Positions 1 through 6,811 are shown, counted from the stretch's first letter. The stretch: DNA of 12,080 nt from Brevundimonas sp. (GCF_031082345.1 NZ_JAVHLH010000032.1:4747-16826), one strand, 5' to 3'. Notes: a model not told the origin generated them from the sequence alone. Program-made: numbers and translations.

Positions 1-109
1 GGTTCAGCCCGGCAAGATAATCGGGCGCGCCGGACGGCTGGACGCCCCCGGGGCCGCGCGAGCGGGCGAGATCGGAAATGCGGGGGGCGGGGGCTTCAGG
101 CAGACTCAT
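1..109 (-). CDS. Partial 5' end of probable UvrD/PcrA-type DNA helicase
   Basis: An ATG at 109-107 on the minus strand opens a frame that stays open to the window edge and gives 36 residues. The first 25 or so are Pro/Ser/Arg-rich and look disordered. The fragment ends in a D-Y-L-A-G-L-N stretch. In many alphaproteobacterial UvrD-type superfamily I helicases, a disordered leader is followed by a (Y/F)L-x-G-L-N-P-x-Q motif, the Q-motif entry to the ATPase domain, and this fragment ends exactly where that would begin. UvrD unwinds DNA in nucleotide-excision and mismatch repair. No ATP-binding motif lies inside the window, so the identification rests on the short terminal motif and is only moderately supported. 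The gene is divergent from the small membrane-protein pair that starts at 229. Confidence 0.5.
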   Translation of the reverse strand, partial: MSLPEAPAPRISDLARSRGPGGVQPSGAPDYLAGLN

Positions 110-228
110 CGCGGGAACATAAGGGGCACGGCCGGCGATGTCAGCGTCCGCGTCGCCGGCCCGTCAGGGAACCGTGAAGCCTGACCGTCGTTCCGGTTGC
201 CGACAGTGGGTTCAAGGGAAGGACAGCC

Positions 229-429
229 ATGGCTGAGAACAACAACAATACGGGCGGGGGGAGCGGCAACACCGGCCTCGCCTTCATCGTCGGGGCGATC
301 GTGGTCGTGCTGGCCGTGGTGGCGTATTTCGTCTTCGCCCGCGGCGGCGCGCCCGAAACCAAACAGATCGACGTCGATGTCGATCTGCCCGAGGTCTCGG
401 CCCCGGCGGTTCCCGGCACGGAGGGCTGA
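229..429 (+). CDS. Small single-pass membrane protein, first of a tandem pair
   Basis: This is a 66-residue protein that I cannot assign to a named family. The N-terminus (residues 2-15) is rich in Asn and Gly, residues 17-37 form one hydrophobic membrane helix, and a short Arg-Gly-Gly boundary follows. The acidic tail contains an I-D-V-D-V-D-L-P motif at 47-54 and then a Pro/Ala/Val-rich end. The acidic tail suggests a periplasmic C-terminus with the N-terminus in the cytoplasm. A purine-rich ribosome-binding site at 216-223 sits 5 nt before the ATG, so the start is well supported. The stop is 3 nt before the next start, and the next gene repeats the same plan, so the two are probably a duplicated, co-transcribed pair. 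The function is unknown. Confidence 0.75.
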   Translation: MAENNNNTGGGSGNTGLAFIVGAIVVVLAVVAYFVFARGGAPETKQIDVDVDLPEVSAPAVPGTEG

Positions 430-432
430 TCG

Positions 433-768
433 ATGACCGATCCCAACGCGCCTCCGCCCCGCGAGCCTGACGACCGGCCCGAGGTGGTGCATCACACCAC
501 CATCAACAATCCCCCGTCCGGCGGAGGAGGCGGCGGCTCCGGCTGGATCGGCTTCCTGGTCGGCGGCCTGCTGGTGGTGCTGGTCATCATCGCCATCGTG
601 ATGTTCTCGAACGGCGGCCTGGACCGGGCGACGGACACCAACGTCGACCTCGACGTCGACCTGCCGGCGCCCTCAATGCCCGAGGCCCCCGAGATGCCGG
701 ACCTGCCGGAGCTGCCGCCGATCGAGCCGCCCACGGCGCCCGATCCGGATCCCGCTCCGGCCAACTGA
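433..768 (+). CDS. Small single-pass membrane protein with acidic Pro-rich tail, second of a tandem pair
   Basis: This is a 111-residue protein of unknown function. A polar N-terminus with a His-His-Thr-Thr segment leads into a Gly-rich stretch (30-37). A membrane helix follows at about 38-59, then a short N-G-G turn and a V-D-L-D-V-D-L-P motif at 71-78 that closely parallels the motif in the gene before it. The remaining tail (79-111) is about half proline with regularly spaced Glu/Asp (M-P-E-A-P, M-P-D-L-P), so it is probably an extended, negatively charged periplasmic arm. The ribosome-binding site GGAGGG (420-425) lies inside the last codons of the upstream gene, 7 nt before the ATG, which indicates coupled translation. 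It converges with the SIMPL gene, with only 4 bp between the two stops and no terminator hairpin between them. Confidence 0.75.
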   Translation: MTDPNAPPPREPDDRPEVVHHTTINNPPSGGGGGGSGWIGFLVGGLLVVLVIIAIVMFSNGGLDRATDTNVDLDVDLPAPSMPEAPEMPDLPELPPIEPPTAPDPDPAPAN

Positions 769-772
769 ACGC

Positions 773-1489
773 CTACTTCAGGCGGTAGCTGATCGTGGTC
801 ACGACCCGGACCCTCTGGTCCGGGGACTGGCTGGCGTCGCCATACCCCTCGCGCGGCAGGATCTCGAACGAGCCCTGGGTCGCCCGCTGGATCGGACCCA
901 GGGGCGCGCCGGAATCTTCGGCGAACTGGGCCGCGCCGGTGCGGGCGGACGCCGTCGCCTCGGCGATCATGGTCGGCCGCACCTCGTTCAGGCCGGTGAA
1001 GATATAGGACGGCCCGCTGAAGTCCTGCAGCACCACGCCCTGACGGACGAGGTCGTTCATGGCCCGCGTCGTCGCCTGCACCCGCGCCACGTCCGTGGTC
1101 CGCACGATCACGGTCTGGGCCAGGATGAAGCGCGGGCCGCCGTCCTGGCTGCCGTATTCCCGCGACCGTCTGTCGGCGACCTCCAGCCGGCCCAGGGTCA
1201 CGGTGTCGGCGGGATAGCCCTGCGCCGCCAGAAATCGCCTCACGATGACCAGATGGGCGTCGATCTGCGCCTGCACCTCCGACAACACCTCGCCGGAGGC
1301 CGTGAACCGCAGCGGCAGCACCGCCAGGTCGGCCTGCACGTCGCGCTCGGCCAGGCCGCGCACGGTCACCGACCGGTCGCCAATCCTCGCATTGACGACG
1401 CCCTGGCCGATCAGGCCTCCGGCCCCGATCAGGCCGACGGCCAGCAATCCGCCCACGACGGCGGCGGGGATCAGTTTGTTGTCGACCAT
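773..1489 (-). CDS. SIMPL (DUF541) domain-containing membrane-anchored protein
   Basis: This is a 238-residue protein. An uncleaved-looking hydrophobic helix at about 7-30 should anchor it in the inner membrane, with the rest in the periplasm. From about residue 38 the sequence matches the SIMPL/DUF541 fold. A V-T-V-R-G-L-A-E-R-D start is followed by the conserved alternation of beta strands and helices. Later landmarks are an R-F-I-L-A-Q-T-V segment, a G-P-S-Y-I-F-T-G-L-N segment, and the family's helix-rich A-x-x-x-A-A-x-x-F-A segment before the final strands. SIMPL proteins (BP26/OMP28-like, YggE-like) are envelope proteins linked to oxidative and other stress tolerance, and their biochemical role is unclear. 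A GGAGAG ribosome-binding site lies just upstream of the ATG. The upstream ribbon-helix-helix gene on the same strand is 43 bp away. Confidence 0.88.
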   Translation of the reverse strand: MVDNKLIPAAVVGGLLAVGLIGAGGLIGQGVVNARIGDRSVTVRGLAERDVQADLAVLPLRFTASGEVLSEVQAQIDAHLVIVRRFLAAQGYPADTVTLGRLEVADRRSREYGSQDGGPRFILAQTVIVRTTDVARVQATTRAMNDLVRQGVVLQDFSGPSYIFTGLNEVRPTMIAEATASARTGAAQFAEDSGAPLGPIQRATQGSFEILPREGYGDASQSPDQRVRVVTTISYRLK

Positions 1490-1532
1490 GATGCGCTCTC
1501 CGGGGCGGAGGATGCGCCAACCTTGGCCGCTG

Positions 1533-1769
1533 TCAATCGGCGGAGTCCTGTTCGGCGAACGAACGGTCGCCGCTCGCCCAGGCCAACGCCAGCAACCGGC
1601 AGGCCGAGGCCAGCGGCGTGCGGCCGCGCCGCTCGTCGATCCGCTTCATCAACCCGGCCTGGCTCAGCGCCGTGGCGGCCGCGATCTCGTCCAGCACCGC
1701 CCAGAACTGCGGTTCCAGGGCCACCGAGGTGGCGTGGCCGGACAGGGTGACGGAGCGTTTCCTGAGCAT
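1533..1769 (-). CDS. Small ribbon-helix-helix domain protein
   Basis: This is a 78-residue protein with an N-terminal strand (R-K-R-S-V-T-L-S-G-H-A-T-S-V) followed by two helices. The F-W-x-x-L-D-E-I-A and L-x-x-L-M-K-R-I-D-E-R-R-G segments and the closing L-A-S-A-C-R-L-L-A-L pattern are typical of the short alphaproteobacterial ribbon-helix-helix proteins (Pfam RHH_4 type). Members are about 75-100 residues and are presumed DNA binders, but few have been tested. In other genomes they sometimes carry unrelated enzyme names through annotation error. No strong ribosome-binding site precedes the ATG at 1769, so that start is chosen for family fit. The gene is divergent from coq4 (116-bp gap) and lies upstream of the SIMPL gene on the same strand. 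I see no antitoxin-toxin partner beside it. Confidence 0.8.
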   Translation of the reverse strand: MLRKRSVTLSGHATSVALEPQFWAVLDEIAAATALSQAGLMKRIDERRGRTPLASACRLLALAWASGDRSFAEQDSAD

Positions 1770-1827
1770 GCGGCCAGCCTAGCCGAGGGGCCGCTGTCCG
1801 GCGAGCCGCGCCGGTTCATGATCGGCG

Positions 1828-1856
1828 TTCACCTTCGCCGCGGAACGCGCTATGTT
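1828..1856 (+). promoter_or_regulatory. Possible housekeeping promoter for coq4
   Basis: A TTCACCT element at 1828-1834 and a GCTATGTT element at 1849-1856 are separated by 14 nt. This resembles the Caulobacter sigma-73 pattern TTGaCgS-N10-14-GCTANAWC with several mismatches. A start near 1863 would give a short leader containing the AGGA ribosome-binding site. The match is imperfect and untested. Confidence 0.33.
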
Positions 1857-1885
1857 GCGGCCGCGCCCCCTCGCAGGACCGCCGC

Positions 1886-2641
1886 ATGACCGCCACCGCC
1901 GATTTCGACCTCTCCGATCGCTTCCGGCCCCAGCGGCTGGAGCCGCTGACCGCGCTGCGGGCCTTTCGAAGGCTCGTCCGCAACAAGGAGGACACCGCCC
2001 AGGTGTTCGAGATCATGCGCGCCCTGTCGGGCCGCTCGATCGCCCGCGGCTACAATCGCATGCTCGGCACCATGGAGGGCGGCCGTCAGGCCTTCCTGCG
2101 CGAGGAGCTGGCGCACAGGCTCGACGATCCGGTCTGGCTGGCCCGGTTCGAGCCCGGCACGGTCGGCGCCGCCTACCGCGACTTCCGCGAGGCGCGCGGC
2201 TTCACCGCCGAGGGCCTGGCGGCGGAGTCCCGCAAGGTCGCGCCCCTGGCGGACGCGCCTCATCCGGTTCTCTGGTATTCCCGGCGCCTGCGCGACGTGC
2301 ACGACATCTGGCACGTCCTGACCGGCTACCAGACCGACGCCCTGGGCGAGGCCTGCGTGGTCGCCTTCTCCCATGCCCAGACCGGCAATTTCGGCTTCGC
2401 CTTCATCGGCTGGGGCGCCGCCCGCGAGATCCAGCGCGAGAACCCCTCCATCCCGGCCCGGCGGGCCGTGCTTCAGGCGTGGCGAATCGGGCGCGCCACG
2501 CGATGGCTGCCCGCGCTCGACTACGAGGCGCTGTTCGCCGAGCCGCTCGAGACAGCCCGGGCCCGGCTCGGCCTGCGGACGCCGACCATCTATCAGGCGG
2601 TCCCGGCGGAGGCCCGCGCGGCGCTCAAGCTGAGGGCCTGA
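1886..2641 (+). CDS. coq4: Coq4-family ubiquinone biosynthesis protein
   Basis: This is a 251-residue protein with the Coq4 signature H-D-x-x-H-(x11)-E, seen as H139, D140, H143 and E155. These are the residues that bind the metal in this family. The flanking segments (L-W-Y-S-R-R-L-R-D-V before, and the F-G-F-A-F-I-G-W-G segment after) are also family-like. Coq4 is needed for ubiquinone synthesis. In eukaryotes it organises the Coq complex, and more recent work links it to removal of the C1 carboxyl group. The bacterial homologue's role is inferred from this. The protein has no signal peptide or membrane helix and is expected at the cytoplasmic face of the inner membrane. An AGGA ribosome-binding site lies 8 nt before the ATG. 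No other quinone gene is nearby, so it stands alone. Confidence 0.85.
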   Translation: MTATADFDLSDRFRPQRLEPLTALRAFRRLVRNKEDTAQVFEIMRALSGRSIARGYNRMLGTMEGGRQAFLREELAHRLDDPVWLARFEPGTVGAAYRDFREARGFTAEGLAAESRKVAPLADAPHPVLWYSRRLRDVHDIWHVLTGYQTDALGEACVVAFSHAQTGNFGFAFIGWGAAREIQRENPSIPARRAVLQAWRIGRATRWLPALDYEALFAEPLETARARLGLRTPTIYQAVPAEARAALKLRA

Positions 2642-2731
2642 CCGCGCGTTTCGGACGCCATAAGCCCTGCTTGTGACGTAGCGCGCATTCCTCGGCTTGC
2701 GCCCGGTCCCCCGCTCATCCACTTGGCGAGG

Positions 2732-3673
2732 ATGACCGCGCCCTCCGAGTCCCTCGCACCGCCGCCGACCGGCCTGTCGCGCGCCACCCTGTGGGCGATC
2801 GGCGGCGTCGCCCTGTGCGCGACCATCTGGGGCACCACCTGGTACGCCATCACCCTCCAGCTCGGCCAGGTCGCGCCGCTGGCCTCCATCGTCTGGCGCT
2901 TCGGTCTGGCGGCGATCCTGCTGTTCGTCGGCTGTCTGTTGACGCGCCGATCGCTGAAGCTGTCGCTGACCCAGCATCTGGCGGCGGCGGGGCAGGGGGT
3001 GTTCGCCTTCTCGATCAGCTACAGCTTCACCTACGCGGCCGAGGGGCGGATCGCCTCGGCCGTGGTCGCTGTGATCTTCGCGGCCCTGGCCTTCCTCAAC
3101 CTGATCCTGTTCCGGGTCGCGGCGCGCCAGCGGGCCGCGCTGGCCTCCTGGGGTGGGGCGGCGCTCGGCGTGGTCGGCGTCGCGGTGCTGTCGGGCTCGG
3201 AAGTGCTCGGCGCCGGGCTGGACGCCGCCAGCGCCACGGGCGTCGGCTTCGCCGTCACGGCCGTGATCGCCGCCGCCTTCGGCAATTTCTTCGCCTGGAA
3301 GGGCCAGGTGGCGGGGTCGGCGGTGATCCCGTCCACCGCCTGGGCCATGGCCTGGGGCGCCGGCCTGCTGGCCCTCTACGGCCTGGCGACGGGGGTCGAG
3401 TGGTCGATCGAGCCCAGCTTCACCTACCTCGGGTCGCTGCTCTACCTGTCGGTGTTCGGCTCGGTGATCGCCTTCGTGGTCTATTTCAGCATCGCCCGCG
3501 CCCGCGGCTACGCCCTGGCCAGCTACATCTCGGCCCTGACCCCGCCCATCGCCATGCTGGTCTCGGTCCTGTTCGAGGACGCCCGTTTCGGCTGGCTGGC
3601 GCTGGCCGGCCTCGGCCTGGTGCTGGCCGGACAGGTGCTGCTGATCCGCGCGCCCAAGGTCTCCGCGGTCTGA
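2732..3673 (+). CDS. EamA/DMT-superfamily transporter
   Basis: This is a 313-residue, ten-helix membrane protein made of two EamA repeats. The first helix carries the W-G-T-T-W-Y-A segment common at the start of EamA proteins. The C-terminal half ends in the characteristic run L-T-P-P-I-A-M-L-V-S-V-L-F-E-D followed by a Gly/Leu-rich last helix. Family members export amino acids, metabolites or drugs by proton-coupled exchange, and the substrate cannot be read from sequence. I chose the ATG at 2732; an in-frame TTG lies 9 nt upstream at 2723. Neither has a well-spaced ribosome-binding site, so the exact start is uncertain. It follows coq4 by 90 bp on the same strand and may or may not share a transcript. 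It converges with the DUF4169 gene, with 20 bp between stops. Confidence 0.88.
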   Translation: MTAPSESLAPPPTGLSRATLWAIGGVALCATIWGTTWYAITLQLGQVAPLASIVWRFGLAAILLFVGCLLTRRSLKLSLTQHLAAAGQGVFAFSISYSFTYAAEGRIASAVVAVIFAALAFLNLILFRVAARQRAALASWGGAALGVVGVAVLSGSEVLGAGLDAASATGVGFAVTAVIAAAFGNFFAWKGQVAGSAVIPSTAWAMAWGAGLLALYGLATGVEWSIEPSFTYLGSLLYLSVFGSVIAFVVYFSIARARGYALASYISALTPPIAMLVSVLFEDARFGWLALAGLGLVLAGQVLLIRAPKVSAV

Positions 3674-3693
3674 CCGGACGGGCGCCGGCGGCC

Positions 3694-3870
3694 TCAGTCC
3701 TCCAGCTTGGAGCCGTCCAGCAGCCGGTCGGCGCGGGCCTTCTCCTTGTCGGCCCTGGTCCGCTCCGCCTTTGAGCGGCCGTGCGTCGCCCGTTTGGCGG
3801 CGGCGGCGGTCTTCGCCTCGGCCCGGGCCCGCTCCTTGCGCACCCGGTTCAGGTTCACGACCTCGCCCAT
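3694..3870 (-). CDS. DUF4169 family protein
   Basis: This is a 58-residue, highly basic protein. It begins M-G-E-V-V-N-L-N-R-V-R-K and then forms one long Ala/Arg/Lys/Glu helix containing H-G-R-S-K-A-E and ending L-L-D-G-S-K-L-E. This is the standard pattern of the alphaproteobacterial DUF4169 family, whose members are about 55-65 residues. The function is unknown; the charged helix would suit nucleic-acid or ribosome association, but that is a guess. The start at 3870 is fixed by a strong GGAGG about 5 nt upstream. A longer frame starting at 4215 is open but lacks this support and overlaps DUF2171. The gene is divergent from DUF2171 across a 72-bp gap. Confidence 0.85.
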   Translation of the reverse strand: MGEVVNLNRVRKERARAEAKTAAAAKRATHGRSKAERTRADKEKARADRLLDGSKLED

Positions 3871-3942
3871 GACGCCTCCGTTATGCAACCGGCCCCGCGG
3901 CCGAGGGGTTTTCCCGACACCTCGAACCATCAGGAAGGCCCC

Positions 3943-4176
3943 ATGGTAGACCTCTCGCTGCTCCGCGAAAGCCTTGAAGTCGTCGGCTCCGACGGCGGCC
4001 ATGTCGGTCGCGTCGACCGCGTCCACGGCGATCAGATCGAACTGGCCAGGCTGGACCTCGGCTCCGGCTTCAAACACCACCTGATCCCGACCAGCTGGAT
4101 CGCCCACGTCGACGCCCACGTGCACCTCAATGTGACGAAGGACGAGGCCAGGGCCCGCTGGACGGAGAAGGCCTGA
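3943..4176 (+). CDS. DUF2171 domain protein
   Basis: This is a 77-residue protein matching the DUF2171 pattern throughout: an S-L-L-R-E-S-L-E-V-V-G-S-D-G-G-H-V-G opening, the V-D-R-V-x-G-D-x-I-x-L centre, then H-H-L-I-P-x-S-W-I and a V-x-L-N-x-T-x-D-E-A-x-x-x-W end. The fold resembles a small PRC-barrel-like beta domain. Members are found in many alphaproteobacteria, often next to stress genes, but no biochemical function is established. AGGAAGG lies 5 nt before the ATG, which supports this start over an upstream in-frame ATG at 3781. The upstream start would put coding sequence antisense through the whole DUF4169 gene. Confidence 0.87.
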   Translation: MVDLSLLRESLEVVGSDGGHVGRVDRVHGDQIELARLDLGSGFKHHLIPTSWIAHVDAHVHLNVTKDEARARWTEKA

Positions 4177-4265
4177 GGCGTCCGGGCCGTCACCTTTCTC
4201 CTCGACCGCCGGCACGGTGGAGCTTAAGGCTGATGGGCGCAGCTTTGCTGCTGGGGACTGTAAAT

Positions 4266-4649
4266 ATGATCAAACAACTGGTTCTGGCCGCCGCGGCGGC
4301 CGCCCTTCTGGCCGCCTGCGGCTCTTCGGAAGACACGGCCGCGCCCGCGCCGGACGCTGAGGCCACCGAGGCCGCCGGCGTCGCCGAGGTCAAGTTCAAC
4401 CTCGAAAACGCCACCAGCTACACCCTGACCCACCTCTACCTGTCGCCCGCCGCCAGCGACGACTGGGACAATGACATCCTCGGCGAGGAGACCGTGGCCG
4501 CCGGCGAGACGGCCGAGGTGTCGATCGACGACGGGGTCGAGAGCTGCATGTACGACCTCCGCGCCGACTTCGACGACGGCGACGCCATCGACGTCCGCGG
4601 CGTCGACGTCTGCAAGATCGAAGGCACGACCGTCACCATCTCGGAGTAA
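4266..4649 (+). CDS. Small secreted lipoprotein of unknown function
   Basis: This is a 127-residue protein. M-I-K-Q is followed by an Ala/Leu hydrophobic core and a lipobox L-A-A-C with the lipidated cysteine at C18. An acidic linker (E/D/A/P/T-rich, about 20-40) leads to one compact domain with N-x-T-x-Y-T-L-x-x-L-Y-L-S-P, then D-D-W-x-x-D-I-L-G, then a Cys-M-Y-D-L-R-A-D-F-D-D-G segment, a second Cys and a final beta strand. I recognise this domain from alphaproteobacterial secreted proteins, where it is sometimes mislabelled argininosuccinate lyase; it has no lyase motif. Two cysteines in the domain could form a disulfide. The ATG at 4266 gives a normal signal peptide. A 4233 start would add 11 residues before the Lys and is less likely. 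A terminator follows closely. Confidence 0.82.
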   Translation: MIKQLVLAAAAAALLAACGSSEDTAAPAPDAEATEAAGVAEVKFNLENATSYTLTHLYLSPAASDDWDNDILGEETVAAGETAEVSIDDGVESCMYDLRADFDDGDAIDVRGVDVCKIEGTTVTISE

Positions 4650-4668
4650 TTCCGTACCCGGACGAAAG

Positions 4669-4698
4669 AGGGCCGCCCCGGATGCCCGGGGCGGCCCT
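4669..4698. terminator. Bidirectional rho-independent terminator
   Basis: A perfect 12-bp GC-rich stem (4670-4681 with 4686-4697) has a 4-nt loop (atgc), and an extra A-T pair closes the base at 4669/4698. On the plus strand it is followed by a T-rich run (ttcttgttg), and on the minus strand by tctttcg. It lies 20 nt after the lipoprotein stop and 30 nt beyond the fumC stop, so it can end transcription from both convergent genes. Confidence 0.9.
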
Positions 4699-4727
4699 TC
4701 TTGTTGTGCGTTGCGGGGTCCGTATCC

Positions 4728-6119
4728 TCACCCCGGCGAGATCATCTTCTCCGGCCGCACCCATTCGTCGAACTCCTCGTTCGTCAGATAGCCGCCGCCG
4801 ACGGCCTCTTCGCGCAGGGTCGTTCCGTTCTTGTGCGCCGTCTTGGCGATCCTGGCGCAGGCGTCGTAGCCCAGCTTGCCGTTCAGCGCCGTGACCAGCA
4901 TCAGGCTGTTCTCGAGGCCGCGTTTGATGTTGTCCTCGCGGGGCTCGATCCCGACCACGCAGTTGTCGGTAAAGCTCACTGCCGCATCGGCCATCAGTCG
5001 GACCGACTGCAGGAAGTTGTAGGCCATCACCGGGTTGAACACGTTCAGCTCGAAATGCCCCTGCGAGCCGGCGAACGTCACCGCCGCGTGGTTGCCGAAC
5101 ACCTGCACGCACACCTGCGTCAGCGCCTCCGACTGGGTCGGATTGACCTTGCCCGGCATGATCGAGCTGCCCGGCTCGTTCTCCGGCAGGGCCAGCTCGC
5201 CCAGTCCCGAGCGCGGGCCCGAGCCGAGGAAGCGGATGTCGTTGGCGATCTTGAACAGCGAGGCGGCCACCGTGTTGATGGCCCCGTGGCTGAACACCAT
5301 GGCGTCATGCGCGGCCAGCGCCTCGAACTTGTTCGGCGCGGTCGTGAACGGCAGGCCGGTGATGGCGGCGATCTTCTCCGCCACCATCTCGGCGAAGCCG
5401 ACCGGCGCGTTCAGCCCGGTGCCGACGGCCGTGCCGCCCTGGGCCAGCTCCATCAGCCTGGGCAGGGTCTGTTCGATCCGCTCGATGCCCATCGCCACCT
5501 GATGCGCATAGCCGCCGAACTCCTGGCCCAGCGTCAGCGGCGTCGCGTCCTGGGTATGCGTCCGGCCGATCTTGATGATGCCCTGCCAGGCGTCCGACTT
5601 GGCCTTCAGCGCCGCGTGCAGATGCTTCAGCGCCGGGATCAGCGTCTTCACCACCTGTTCGGCGCAGGCCACGTGCATGGCCGTCGGATAGGTGTCGTTC
5701 GACGACTGGCTCATGTTGACGTGGTCGTTGGGATGGACCGGCTTCTTGGAGCCCATCTCGCCGCCCAGCATCTCGATGGCCCGGTTCGAGATCACCTCGT
5801 TGGCGTTCATGTTCGACTGGGTGCCCGAGCCGGTCTGCCACACCACCAGCGGGAAATGGTCGTTCAGCTTGCCTTCGATGACCTCGTTGGCCGCCTTGAC
5901 GATGGTCTCGCCCAGCTTCGGGTCCAGCTTGCCCAGCGCCATATTGGTCTCGGCCGCGGCCCGCTTGACGATGCCCAGCGCCCGCACGATCGGCAGCGGC
6001 TGCGTCTCCTCGCCGATCCTGAAATTGCCCAGCGACCGCTGCGCCTGCGCCCCCCAGTAGCGGTCGGCGGCGACCTCGATCGGGCCGAAGGTGTCGGTTT
6101 CGGTGCGGTGTTTGCTCAT
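4728..6119 (-). CDS. fumC: Class II fumarate hydratase
   Basis: This is a 463-residue cytosolic enzyme that interconverts fumarate and L-malate in the TCA cycle without an iron-sulfur cluster. The aspartase/fumarase superfamily signature [10 protein letters not shown] is at 317-326, with the catalytic serine loop. The general-acid region [10 protein letters not shown] carries H188. The substrate-contact segments [10 protein letters not shown] (97-106) and H-P-N-D-H-V-N (129-135) are intact. The length is the family norm. The open frame extends upstream to 6230, but that 37-residue extension is Pro/Ser/Cys-rich and runs over the divergent gene's start. [12 protein letters not shown] at 6119 is the normal FumC start. 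It is transcribed toward the shared terminator and has a likely promoter at 6159-6186. Confidence 0.97.
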   Translation of the reverse strand: MSKHRTETDTFGPIEVAADRYWGAQAQRSLGNFRIGEETQPLPIVRALGIVKRAAAETNMALGKLDPKLGETIVKAANEVIEGKLNDHFPLVVWQTGSGTQSNMNANEVISNRAIEMLGGEMGSKKPVHPNDHVNMSQSSNDTYPTAMHVACAEQVVKTLIPALKHLHAALKAKSDAWQGIIKIGRTHTQDATPLTLGQEFGGYAHQVAMGIERIEQTLPRLMELAQGGTAVGTGLNAPVGFAEMVAEKIAAITGLPFTTAPNKFEALAAHDAMVFSHGAINTVAASLFKIANDIRFLGSGPRSGLGELALPENEPGSSIMPGKVNPTQSEALTQVCVQVFGNHAAVTFAGSQGHFELNVFNPVMAYNFLQSVRLMADAAVSFTDNCVVGIEPREDNIKRGLENSLMLVTALNGKLGYDACARIAKTAHKNGTTLREEAVGGGYLTNEEFDEWVRPEKMISPG

Positions 6120-6158
6120 GGCGCGAGGCTCTTCAGGCGTGGCGGGAGGATGCGCGGC

Positions 6159-6186
6159 GGTGTAGCACGGGCAGGCGAGGGGACAA
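6159..6186 (-). promoter_or_regulatory. Probable housekeeping promoter for fumC
   Basis: On the minus strand a TTGTCCC element (6186-6180) is followed 13 nt later by GCTACACC (6166-6159). This matches 7 of 8 positions of the Caulobacter-type -10 GCTANAWC and has the right spacing (10-14). Transcription would start near 6152, giving a leader of roughly 30 nt. The element lies in the 83-bp gap shared with the divergent cyclophilin gene. Confidence 0.5.
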
Positions 6187-6202
6187 GGCGGAGGAGCCGG
6201 CG

Positions 6203-6811
6203 ATGCGGACCATGATGATGACGGCGGCATTGGCCCTCTCGGCCTGCGCCACCACCGCCGACGGCGCCGACAAGCCGCGCGTGGCGCTCGAGACCGACGC
6301 CGGCCGCATGGTCCTCGAACTGGAGCTGGAGCGCGCGCCCCTGACCGTCTGCAACTTCCTCAGCTACGTCACCGACGGCGACTATGAGGCCGGGTCGTTC
6401 TTCCGCACCGTGATCAGCGAAACCAACGACAATCCCAATCCCATCGACGTCATCCAGGCCGCCACCCCGCGCGGCTCGGACGACGACCTGCGCCCGCCGA
6501 TCCCGCTGGAGCGCACCCGCGACACCGGCCTCGCCCACACGGCGGGGGCCATCTCCATGGCCCGGGACGGCCCCGACACCGCCACCTCCAGCTTCTTCAT
6601 CGTCACCCAGGCTGCGCCCAGCCTCGACTTCGGCGGCGGTCGCAATCCGGACGGCCAGGGCTTCGCCGTCTTCGGCCGCCTCGTAGAGGGCCTCGACGTC
6701 GCGCGCCGCATCCAGCTGTCGCCCGCCGACGATCAGGAGCAGCTGACCCCGCCCGTGATGATCCGCACGGCGACCCTGATCGGCGAGGTCCCGCCCGAGT
6801 GCCGCCCTTGA
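6203..6811 (+). CDS. Cyclophilin-type peptidyl-prolyl isomerase, predicted lipoprotein
   Basis: This is a 202-residue protein. A very short signal peptide with one Arg ends in a lipobox L-S-A-C (C15), so the mature protein is probably membrane-tethered in the envelope. Residues about 26-198 form a cyclophilin domain that catalyses cis-trans isomerisation of X-Pro bonds. Visible landmarks are the strand V-A-L-E-T-D-A-G, the active-site F-F-R (R68), the S-F-F-I-V-T segment (130-135) and [10 protein letters not shown] (154-163). The usual F-M-I-Q-G-G is replaced by D-V-I-Q-A-A (82-87), common in proteobacterial secreted PPIases. A GGAGGAG ribosome-binding site fixes the ATG at 6203. It overlaps the following RusA gene by 13 nt and is divergent from fumC. 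Confidence 0.9.
   Translation: MRTMMMTAALALSACATTADGADKPRVALETDAGRMVLELELERAPLTVCNFLSYVTDGDYEAGSFFRTVISETNDNPNPIDVIQAATPRGSDDDLRPPIPLERTRDTGLAHTAGAISMARDGPDTATSSFFIVTQAAPSLDFGGGRNPDGQGFAVFGRLVEGLDVARRIQLSPADDQEQLTPPVMIRTATLIGEVPPECRP

Noticed and set aside
492..1520. 342-codon minus-strand open frame covering the SIMPL gene and the second membrane-protein gene
   Set aside because: A frame-shifted shadow of the SIMPL gene with an Arg/Pro-rich translation. SIMPL in the other frame has a ribosome-binding site and family match.
1508..1536. TTGACAG at 1536-1530 (minus) as a promoter for the SIMPL gene, overlapping the ribbon-helix-helix stop codon
   Set aside because: The -35 is good, but the expected -10 position (1515-1508) matches only about 5 of 8 positions, and the start would fall almost on the ribosome-binding site.
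1533..1769. Ribbon-helix-helix protein as the antitoxin of a toxin-antitoxin pair
   Set aside because: The next gene on the strand is a 238-residue SIMPL protein and no toxin-sized partner of a known family is adjacent.
1850..2977. 375-codon minus-strand open frame across coq4 and the transporter start
   Set aside because: It spans two real plus-strand genes and gives an Arg/Gly-rich product without motifs.
3871..3942. EcfG-type (general stress) promoter between DUF4169 and DUF2171
   Set aside because: A GGAAAA and a GGTT can be found on the minus strand, but both deviate from the GGAAC/CGTT consensus and the spacing is too long.
4701..6215. 504-codon plus-strand open frame opposite fumC
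   Set aside because: Antisense to an unmistakable FumC. The product is Arg/His/Leu-rich low-complexity sequence, and it would start inside the terminator's tail.
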